DNA from: Oxalobacteraceae bacterium
GTDB lineage: Bacteria; Pseudomonadota; Gammaproteobacteria; Burkholderiales; Burkholderiaceae_D
Assembly: GCA_003537575.1 (NCBI GenBank)
Contig: DPRS01000030.1
Location: forward strand, 4,965-43,929
DNA length: 38,965 nucleotides
Direction: 5' to 3'
The translations under genes and the position numbers were made by a program. Under the pieces are notes generated by a model that had not been told where the DNA came from, searched no databases, and saw nothing but the letters and a program-made list of their open reading frames with translations. Shown piece after piece: positions 32,637 to 38,965 of the stretch. Positions within the stretch are counted from its first letter, which is position 1, and each line of letters starts with the position of its first letter.

Positions 32637-33935
32637 TTAGCGTGTCGCTTTTTCCCAGCCATAACGCACTGCATTCTTGGCCTTTTCCCACGGTGTGGCT
32701 GAACCATGACGGGATTCCCAATCCGCATGCACATCCTCTTCAGACTCGTCCCAGTTATGCCCGCGGAAGCGCTCGTCGGCGGCTACGGTCGAGCCGTAAC
32801 GATAGGCCGGCTCGTAATCTTCGAAGCGATCGGAAGTGGTGCCGTATGCCGTCTGGAAATGCCGGCGGAAATCCTCGTCGCTCGCCAGCGCGCTGGTGGT
32901 TTCACGACCTGAAGCGCCCAACTGTTCCACTTCAACATCGGTACGCCGCACCTTTTCATGGATCTCCTGGGTACGCTCGCTGGCATCCTTGCTGACCACA
33001 ACTTCTTCAACGATGCGGGCGGTTTTGCCGACCACCGCCTCTTCCGCCGTTTCGCGTATCTCGAACGAAGTTTCCTTCAACCCGCTCAAGTCGGCGCTGC
33101 TTGCCGGCCGATCCACCGGATGCCGCTCGACGTGCACATGTTCCTCATGCAGCCGCACTGATTCATCCACCGGAGTTTCCCTGATATGCTGATAGACGCG
33201 CACACCGCCACGATCGACTTCCCGCTTGCCGATTTGCAGCTCTTCCTGAATCACAGGAATGGTTGCGTTTTCGGGAGTAGTGCTTGCAGTTGTCTTCCTC
33301 GACCTTTCAGTGCTTGCAGCGATGTCAGCCCGGGATGTTTCAGGACTGACTTTGTCAGACCTGAAGGTGTCGCTTGCGATGGTCGCATCGCTTGCGCTGC
33401 GGCCAGCAGCGGCAGATCCCATGGCGCCAGCGCCGGCCGGGATCGTCGTAGACGGCCCCGTTGAATAATAGCGGCGCTCTTCTTCAATTTCAGAATCGCT
33501 CATTGCCGGCGCAGCCTCATCATACGTCGACCATCCGCGGCTCTTCCATTGCGTGGCGCGCTCGTCGATATCGATCGGTTGGAAACGATTCATGACCTGG
33601 GTTGCCTGGAGTCTTTCCTCGTCATTGTCAGCATGCACAGTCACCAGGTAATTTCCGCGGCGCACTGCTTCGGCATACACATCGGCATGCTCACGGTATT
33701 CATCGTTTCCACTGAAAAGATTATGAAAGAAATTGCGGATACCCGATCCAAACGATTGATCAGTACTCTCCCCGGTCGTGCCCGCCGTATTCAGTGCCAC
33801 TTGCCGAGCATCGCTCGACTCGTCCGAAGGTGAGAGCTGCAAATCACTGCGGTCGAATCCACTTGAAATCAATTCGTCATAAGCGCCTTGCGCCTGACTG
33901 AATCTGTCATACACACCTACCAGAGTATTAGCCAT
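32637..33935 (-). CDS. YsnF-like stress protein with DUF2382 domain
   Basis: The 432-residue product opens with a YflT-type stress domain (about 3-120: TLVGVYDRFSQAQGAYDELISSGF... NYLVTVHADNDEER). A Ser/Ala-rich linker follows, then a DUF2382 domain (about 224-345: IPVIQEELQIGKREVDRGGVRV and HEEHVHVERHPVDRP), and an acidic C-terminal region (about 345-432) with aromatic repeats ending in TPWEKAKNAVRYGWEKATR. In this family the related YsnF and AvaK proteins are linked to stress. The start is ATG 33935. It is followed by the bidirectional terminator and lies next to a second DUF2382 gene on the same strand. Confidence 0.88.
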   Translation of the reverse strand: MANTLVGVYDRFSQAQGAYDELISSGFDRSDLQLSPSDESSDARQVALNTAGTTGESTDQSFGSGIRNFFHNLFSGNDEYREHADVYAEAVRRGNYLVTVHADNDEERLQATQVMNRFQPIDIDERATQWKSRGWSTYDEAAPAMSDSEIEEERRYYSTGPSTTIPAGAGAMGSAAAGRSASDATIASDTFRSDKVSPETSRADIAASTERSRKTTASTTPENATIPVIQEELQIGKREVDRGGVRVYQHIRETPVDESVRLHEEHVHVERHPVDRPASSADLSGLKETSFEIRETAEEAVVGKTARIVEEVVVSKDASERTQEIHEKVRRTDVEVEQLGASGRETTSALASDEDFRRHFQTAYGTTSDRFEDYEPAYRYGSTVAADERFRGHNWDESEEDVHADWESRHGSATPWEKAKNAVRYGWEKATR

Positions 33936-33956
33936 GATGCTCTCCTGTAATCATCT

Positions 33957-34655
33957 TTACCTGGCGGGTTTGCCAGGATTATTCGTATCTTCCTTAGGGT
34001 TGTTTGACAATGGCGTAGTTCCGCGAGATTCCAGCTTTTCATCGAAGTGTTCGACGCTCACCTCCTGCGACTTCAATACGACTGTTTGTGGTGCATGCAC
34101 TTCATGTTTATGCCTGGTAATGTGAAGTTCTTCCTTTAAACGCCACTGCCGTTCAACAACCAGGACTTCTTCCAGCACCGGCACGATAAACGTTTCGCCT
34201 TCCTGGCGCGGCACAGGCAAATCGTCCGGATCAACTGCCCTGCCTACCGGAATCCGGGTAAGTTCGAGCACATCCTGACGCAGCGGTTCATCCACCACTT
34301 CGGTACGCTCAACGATTTTCCGATGCACCCGTATGCCGCGGCCGGTATCGATCATGCGTTTGCCGACATGTACTTCCTCCTGGATCACTGGAACCACATA
34401 GCTCTCCTTGCTGGAGGTTGCTGCTTCTTCAATCGCGGAGAAAGCAAAAGGCACCAGGTAGCTGCCATCTTCACGCAGCGTCAGCAATTGCCGCGACAAG
34501 CGCAACTGCTTTCCATGCGGACCTTGCATGATTACTTGTGTCGCGCCGTTGCGCAGTTCTTCGCTAGCGACAATGTGCGCCTGCTTCCCTGCAGCATCGA
34601 ATACCAGGCTGCCTGTCACTACTGCGTGAGGCCGGGTCGGTTCATTGCTTTCCAT
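33957..34655 (-). CDS. DUF2382 domain protein (YsnF family)
   Basis: The 232-residue product has an N-terminal PRC-like or stress-type strand domain (about 10-80: VVTGSLVFDAAGKQAHIVASEELRNG), then two DUF2382 halves: VVPVIQEEVHVGKRMIDTGRGIRVHRKIVER (about 85-150) and IVPVLEEVLVVERQWRLKEELHITRHKHE (about 155-215). I start at ATG 34655, with AAAGG upstream; a TTG at 34694 would extend it by 13 residues. It lies 21 bp upstream of the YsnF-like gene, forming a two-gene unit. Function is not known beyond association with stress. Confidence 0.87.
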   Translation of the reverse strand: MESNEPTRPHAVVTGSLVFDAAGKQAHIVASEELRNGATQVIMQGPHGKQLRLSRQLLTLREDGSYLVPFAFSAIEEAATSSKESYVVPVIQEEVHVGKRMIDTGRGIRVHRKIVERTEVVDEPLRQDVLELTRIPVGRAVDPDDLPVPRQEGETFIVPVLEEVLVVERQWRLKEELHITRHKHEVHAPQTVVLKSQEVSVEHFDEKLESRGTTPLSNNPKEDTNNPGKPAR

Positions 34656-34893
34656 ACGCCTTTGGCATTGCCGCTTCAGGAATAATTCCTTCAATATGCA
34701 ATTACCAGGCCGGTAGAATGCGCATCTCTCCTGCCCGATGACCTGGCTGTTGCGTATGCAGTTGTTTTTACCTGGCCGGCGTAAAACTTACCGATATCGT
34801 CAACCTTACTTTACGATTGTCATTGCCGAACTAAATGCCTGGGTGATGCTCTTATCCTTCTGGAATCCTTGTCTGTTTTTCGAGGAGTTCGTC

Positions 34894-35442
34894 ATGAGCA
34901 ATATCATTGCCGGTCGCTTCGACCAACAAACTTCAGCAGAACAGGCGCGTGCCGAACTGCTTCGCGCCGGCTTTGCCGAAGAGCAGGTCTCCACCTTTTA
35001 TGTCAGTCCACCAGGCCAGCATGACCTGACGCCGCTGGGTGGCGATGAAATGAAGTCGCATGGTGCCGAACACAGTGGGCGGGGCATTGCCGAAGGCGGC
35101 TTGGCCGGAGGCGCCATGGGCGCGACGATAGGCGCTGCGACCATTCCGGTCATCGGCCCGATCGGACCAATCGTGGGGGCCCTGGTTGGCGCGCATGTCG
35201 GCGACCTGGCCGGCTCGCTTTCCGAAACTGCGGACGACGGCGACACCAATACCTTGCCATATCGCCGTTCCGGCATGATGCTGGCGATTTCCGCCGCCAG
35301 CGAGGATGAAGAGGAGCGTGCCGTCCGCGTGCTGCGCGCGCTCAATGCGCAGGATATCGAACGAGCGGAAGGAACCATCGCCAATGGCGACTGGGAAGAT
35401 TTCGACCCCTTGCAGCCACCGCGCCTGGTGAACTTGCACTAG
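34894..35442 (+). CDS. Stress-type protein with glycine-zipper segment
   Basis: The 182-residue product has an N-terminal stress-like domain (about 1-42: NIIAGRFDQQTSAEQARAELLRAGF), a Gly-rich zipper (about 65-110: GLAGGAMGATIGAATIPVIG, VGALVGAHVGDLAG) that may insert in or lie on the membrane, and an acidic C-terminal domain. GAGGAG precedes ATG 34894; the frame runs open to 34738, but that part holds nothing of the family. It is divergent from the DUF2382 pair across a 240-bp gap, which may hold a shared promoter region. This arrangement suggests joint control, inferred from layout. Confidence 0.8.
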   Translation: MSNIIAGRFDQQTSAEQARAELLRAGFAEEQVSTFYVSPPGQHDLTPLGGDEMKSHGAEHSGRGIAEGGLAGGAMGATIGAATIPVIGPIGPIVGALVGAHVGDLAGSLSETADDGDTNTLPYRRSGMMLAISAASEDEEERAVRVLRALNAQDIERAEGTIANGDWEDFDPLQPPRLVNLH

Positions 35443-35456
35443 CGGCACGGATATTT

Positions 35457-37634
35457 TCAGATATCGAGAGGATCGACTTCCAACGACCATTTGATGCGCG
35501 GCTTGATCTCGCGCAGCAATGGCAGCCAGGCTTTCAAAAAGGCTTGCAGGGCTGGGCGCGATTCCGATTCGACCAGCAATTGCGCCCGCTCGACATTGGC
35601 GACCCGCGTCATTGCCATCGGGATTGGATCATGCATGATGATGCCATGCAGTTCGATGCATAGCCGCGCAGCTTCAAGAAAATCCAGCGCCATTTGCAGT
35701 TCGCGCCCTTCGGCGCGCAACAAGGCTTGATAGATAAACGGCGGCAAGCCCGCCTGCCCGCGCTCTTCGAGCTGGCCTTGAGCAAAGCGTTCGTAATCGT
35801 GCGCCATCAGCGCCGCATACAAGGGATGCTGCGGATAGCGCGTCTGAATCCAGACCTCGCTAGGGCTGCCCGCCTCCTTTTGAGCGCGCCGTCCGGCACG
35901 TCCGGCCACCTGCATCAGCTGCGCGAACAGGCGCTCGGCGGCGCGGTAATCCTGGGAAAACAGCGCGGTATCCGGATTGAGCACGCCGACCAGGGTAAGG
36001 TTTTGGAAATCATGCCCTTTGGCCACCATTTGCGTACCGATCAGGATATCCACCTCGCCCTGGTGCACGGCGCCGAATGCCGCCTGGGCGCTGCCCTTCA
36101 GGCGTGTCGAATCAGCGTCGATGCGCAAAATGCGCGCTGCTGGAAATAGTTGCTGCAAGCCTTCTTCGACTCGCTGAGTGCCGCGTCCGAGCGGTTGCAG
36201 GTCGATGTTGCCGCAAGTAGGGCAATGACGCGGGATGCGCATCTCGCTGCTGCAGTGGTGGCAGCGCAGGCGCCGGTCCAGCTTGTGCAAGACCATGAAG
36301 GCGCTGCACTGAGTGCAGTTGCTGATCCAGCCGCAAGCCTCGCAGGCGATCACCGGCGCATAGCCGCGCCGGTTCAGGAACAGCAAGGATTGCTCACCGC
36401 GCTCCAGGCGCAGCTTCAATCCCTTGACCAGGGTCGAGGTGAGGCCGCCCGCCGGCTTGTCGCGTTCCATGTCGATCACACGCACCTTGGGCAGCACTGC
36501 GTCGGGCACCGCGCGCTCGCGCAATTCAAGCTTGCGGTAGCGCCCGGAGTGCACATGCTGCCAGGATTCCAGCGATGGCGTGGCCGAGCCGAGCACGACA
36601 GGAATGCCCAACTGGTGCGCGCGCCACACCGCCAGATCGCGCGCCGAATAACGCAAGCCTTCCTGCTGCTTGTAGGAGGGGTCATGCTCTTCGTCGACCA
36701 CGATCAGCTTCAGGTGCGGCAGCGACGCCAGGATCGCCAGGCGCGTGCCCAGCACGATTTGCGCTCGGCCATGGTGCGCCGCCAGCCAGTGCGCCAGCCG
36801 CTCGCCTTCCGCCAGGCCGCTGTGCAGCAGCGCAATGGCCAATTGCGGAAAGCGTGCCTGCACATTCGCCAGCCATTGCGGCGTCAGATTAATCTCCGGC
36901 ACCAGGATCAACACTTGCGGCAGCGGCTCCTGTGGCTGCGCGTGCGCCAGGATACGCGCCGCCGCTTGCAGATACACCTCGGTCTTGCCGCTGCCGGTGA
37001 CACCGAACAAAAGGAAAGGCACAAAGCCGGCGGCGCCGGCAATGGCCGCAACTGCCTGCTCCTGCGCCGGATTCAAGGGTGGCGCAGCAAGCGCTACGGC
37101 TGGTGCGCCGCTCGTCTCTTCCAGCACGGGCGTTTCGTCAGCCGTGGAGGTATCCGCTTGGTCGCGCGCATCCGCTGCTATCGATGCTTCCTCTGCCGCC
37201 ATTGCCGTCCGCGCTTTCGCTGCCTTTGCGCGCGCCGGCGCGATAGCCTGTAGCGGCTTGTGCAGTTTTTTCAGCGCCTTGTCCAGCGCGGTAGTCTTGG
37301 TGGTGCGGAGATTTTTCGGCAAACCGGGGACCGCCACTTCTCCCAGCGGGCGGTGATAATACTCCGCGGCGAACTGGCACAAGTCGAGCCAGGCGCGCGA
37401 CAGCGGCGGAAGCTGCGCATGCACTGCCAAAGCATCCTTGAGCTTTTCCGGCGGCACGTCGCTATGCCCGCCAACCCCGACGACGATTCCCACCACCTCG
37501 CGACGGCCAAAGGGGACGATGGCCAAGTGCCCCACTTGCGGCAGGCAAGCTTCACCCTCTGGAAGTTTCCAGCGGTAATCAAAATGGTTGTCAAGCGGGG
37601 TATCCAGCGCGACTTTCAGGATGCAGTGTTCCAC
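35457..37634 (-). CDS. priA: Primosomal protein N' (PriA helicase)
   Basis: The 725-residue product restarts stalled replication forks. Visible parts are the 3'-DNA-binding domain (1-110: ILKVALDTPLDNHFDY), a poorly conserved Ala/Lys/Glu-rich insertion (about 130-185), Walker A GVTGSGKT (211-218), DEEH (314-317), GSATPS, a zinc-binding domain with eight cysteines (431, 434, 440, 443, 458, 461, 471, 474), and helicase motifs IDADSTR, GTQMVAKGHDF and QVAGRAGR. The start is GTG 37634. It converges with the glycine-zipper gene (14 bp) on the left and has a DnaA-box-rich gap before it on the right. Confidence 0.95.
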   Translation of the reverse strand: MEHCILKVALDTPLDNHFDYRWKLPEGEACLPQVGHLAIVPFGRREVVGIVVGVGGHSDVPPEKLKDALAVHAQLPPLSRAWLDLCQFAAEYYHRPLGEVAVPGLPKNLRTTKTTALDKALKKLHKPLQAIAPARAKAAKARTAMAAEEASIAADARDQADTSTADETPVLEETSGAPAVALAAPPLNPAQEQAVAAIAGAAGFVPFLLFGVTGSGKTEVYLQAAARILAHAQPQEPLPQVLILVPEINLTPQWLANVQARFPQLAIALLHSGLAEGERLAHWLAAHHGRAQIVLGTRLAILASLPHLKLIVVDEEHDPSYKQQEGLRYSARDLAVWRAHQLGIPVVLGSATPSLESWQHVHSGRYRKLELRERAVPDAVLPKVRVIDMERDKPAGGLTSTLVKGLKLRLERGEQSLLFLNRRGYAPVIACEACGWISNCTQCSAFMVLHKLDRRLRCHHCSSEMRIPRHCPTCGNIDLQPLGRGTQRVEEGLQQLFPAARILRIDADSTRLKGSAQAAFGAVHQGEVDILIGTQMVAKGHDFQNLTLVGVLNPDTALFSQDYRAAERLFAQLMQVAGRAGRRAQKEAGSPSEVWIQTRYPQHPLYAALMAHDYERFAQGQLEERGQAGLPPFIYQALLRAEGRELQMALDFLEAARLCIELHGIIMHDPIPMAMTRVANVERAQLLVESESRPALQAFLKAWLPLLREIKPRIKWSLEVDPLDI

Positions 37635-37675
37635 GCAGTTAAAGTAATTCTTTAATAACCAAGCTAACTGTTGAT

Positions 37676-37904
37676 TTCATAAGCGTTTTTTCAACTATCC
37701 ACAGTTGTTGTGGATAACTTTGTGGACAAAGCCCACTTGACAGCCGCAGATGCCAGTATTTATGCGGGTTTCAATAAAATGCTCATTCGAAGGGCAAATA
37801 AATACTCCTTAAAAATCAAGGACTTGTTTTATCGAGTTTGATACTGGAAATTATTTTCGGCATAAAATTTATATTGCCTTGCGACACTACTACTTTGTGA
37901 ATAA
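37676..37904. repeat. Direct repeat copy A of the DnaA-box module
   Basis: This copy begins near TTTCATAAG (37675-37683), contains a 37-base core (37709-37745) that matches copy B with two mismatches, later shares TCAAGGACTT (37816-37825) with copy B at similar spacing, and ends at the TTATTCACA box. Shared positions lie 358 to 359 bp from their partners. Confidence 0.7.
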
Positions 37905-38031
37905 GTTGCGTCGGCCGCACTTTTTTGGAGGATTTGAGGAACAATAAATGTTCTTATCGTCAAGTAGTGCTTTGCTTTATTTATCTACTTCCCTGCTCAG
38001 GTAAAACCTTAATTATTTAGCTAAGTGTCCG

Positions 38032-38262
38032 TTCCATAAGGGGTTTTTCCTAATGTCCACATTGTCTGTGGATAACTTTGTGGACAAAACCCTCTTGACA
38101 GCCTGAAACCCTTATATCCACGCGGCTTTTAGGAAATTTCCTACAATACAGGGCAAAAGTAAGCCCTTTATAAATCAATGACTTACAAATATTGCCTTGA
38201 GAAAAATCATTTAGCAAAATAAATTTTTTTCATACGGAAATTTGCACGCTTTTTGTGAATAA
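38032..38262. repeat. Direct repeat copy B of the DnaA-box module
   Basis: This copy begins near TTCCATAAG (38032-38040), with the matching core at 38067-38103, TCAATGACTT at 38175-38184, and the TTATTCACA box at 38254-38262. Between the conserved blocks the copies have diverged strongly, which points to selection on the box positions or an old duplication. Confidence 0.7.
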
Positions 38263-38323
38263 GTGCTTGCCCTTCATCAAAAAAGGCTTGCACTTAATAT
38301 TTTGCAGGCAACTTTATCGCGGC

Positions 38324-38965
38324 TTAGCCCTGCCCACGCAATGTCCGGCTTTGCTTATGCACGGCCTCCACCAGCACCGATACCGCCTCGGGCGGCGTGA
38401 ATTGCGAAATGCCATGACCGAGGTTAAATACATGACCGAGGCCTGGTGCACCAAAGGATTGGAGAAGTTTGCCGACTTCCGCTTCGATTTGCTCCGGCTT
38501 GGCAAACAGCACATTCGGGTCGAGGTTACCCTGCAAGGCCACTTTGTGCCCGACCCTGGCGCGCGCCTCGCCCAGATTGACGGTCCAGTCCAGTCCGACT
38601 GCATCGGCGCCGATGTCGGCGATCTGTTCCAGCCACAGGCCGCCGCCCTTGGTGAAGACGATGGCCGGAACGCGCACGCCATCCTTGTCGCGTTTCAGCT
38701 GCGACATCACTTCGCGCATGTAAGCCAGTGAAAACGCCTGGTACGCGCCATCGGCCAGCACGCCGCCCCAGGTATCGAAGATCATCACGGCCTGCGCGCC
38801 GGCATCGATCTGCGCATTCAGGTAAGCCGCCACAGCCGCCGCATTGGTCTTGAGGATGTGGTGCATCAACTCGGGGCGCTGGTACAGCATGGTCTTGACG
38901 GTGCGGAAATCGTCCGAGCCGCCGCCTTCGACCATGTAGCAGGCCAGCGTCCACGGGCTGCCGGA
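38324..38965 (-). CDS. hemE: Uroporphyrinogen decarboxylase, C-terminal part (5' end outside window)
   Basis: The visible 213 residues belong to HemE, which turns uroporphyrinogen III into coproporphyrinogen III in heme synthesis. The frame is open to the window edge and reads SGSPWTLACYMVEGGGSDDF at its start, then LMHHILKTNAAAVAAYLNAQ, AQAVMIFDTWGGVLA, IVFTKGGGLWLEQIA, VGLDWTVNLGEAR, ALQGNLDPNVLFA and FNLGHGISQFTPPEAV, all classical HemE segments. The start lies beyond 38965. The DnaA-box gap lies directly downstream of its stop. Confidence 0.96.
   Translation of the reverse strand, partial: SGSPWTLACYMVEGGGSDDFRTVKTMLYQRPELMHHILKTNAAAVAAYLNAQIDAGAQAVMIFDTWGGVLADGAYQAFSLAYMREVMSQLKRDKDGVRVPAIVFTKGGGLWLEQIADIGADAVGLDWTVNLGEARARVGHKVALQGNLDPNVLFAKPEQIEAEVGKLLQSFGAPGLGHVFNLGHGISQFTPPEAVSVLVEAVHKQSRTLRGQG

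Larger units (their letters stand above)
37635..38323. other. AT-rich non-coding region with duplicated DnaA-box module (candidate origin or DnaA-binding locus)
   Basis: The 690-bp gap between priA and hemE has no gene and is far more AT-rich than its surroundings. It holds two direct copies of a module with identical internal spacing. Copy A has TGTGGATAA (37709-37717), TGTGGACAA (37721-37729) and TGTGAATAA (37896-37904). Copy B has the same at 38067-38075, 38079-38087 and 38254-38262. Read on the minus strand these are TTATCCACA, TTGTCCACA and TTATTCACA, all matches or near matches of the DnaA box. Further weaker boxes are CTATCCACA (37695-37703) and ATGTCCACA (38053-38061). AT-rich tracts such as 37848-37875 and 38200-38232 could be unwinding elements. 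Whether it is oriC, a DnaA-titration site or a control region cannot be settled here. Confidence 0.6.

Overview
The window is about 39 kb of GC-rich chromosomal DNA from a betaproteobacterium, most likely a member of the Oxalobacteraceae (Burkholderiales). This rests on my recognition of protein families and gene pairings (PriA next to HemE, a MaoC-phosphate acetyltransferase fusion followed by AckA, DUF1857, DUF1289, two-domain cytochrome c5); no database was searched. There is no phage, transposase, integrase or CRISPR array. It is mostly core and lineage-specific chromosome with a few decayed genes.

Left part (1-5000): the 3' end of one chemoreceptor gene, a 50-residue DUF3096 membrane protein, a second Hfq-like RNA chaperone, an isochorismatase-type hydrolase, tRNA-Arg(CCG), a membrane-anchored diheme cytochrome c5, and a complete chemoreceptor whose Cache sensor domain lies after the signalling domain, so it should be cytoplasmic. 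Middle-left (5000-16100): a YqjD/YqjE/YqjK-type envelope operon, a YdcF/ElyC-type DUF218 protein, a TonB-like lipoprotein, proline iminopeptidase, SlyX, two GGDEF proteins (one active-looking, one degenerate but with its c-di-GMP inhibition site kept), a secreted lipase, a DUF1289 protein, a His/Asp-rich secreted protein and a zinc-ribbon protein.

Centre (16100-25000): the fused MaoC-Pta and AckA acetate module runs on the plus strand. It converges on a complete five-gene branched-chain amino-acid-type ABC transporter on the minus strand (substrate-binding protein, LivH, LivM, LivG, LivF). Beside the transporter lie a SIR2-like gene remnant and a sulfatase-modifying-factor-like protein without the catalytic cysteine pair.

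Right part (25000-38965): Rep-type helicase, uracil-DNA glycosylase family protein, secreted cupin, HNH-like protein, a WG-repeat protein convergent with a secreted CAP-domain protein, a DUF1857 protein, a three-gene stress cluster (two DUF2382/YsnF proteins and a glycine-zipper protein), PriA, and the 3' part of hemE.

The most striking non-coding element is the roughly 690-bp AT-rich gap between priA and hemE. It holds two direct copies of a module. Each copy has a perfect DnaA box TTATCCACA, a near box TTGTCCACA 12 bp away and a perfect box TTATTCACA 187 bp away. The whole set is repeated with a constant offset of 358 bp. This looks like a replication-origin or DnaA-binding locus and is the best candidate here for an undescribed functional element.
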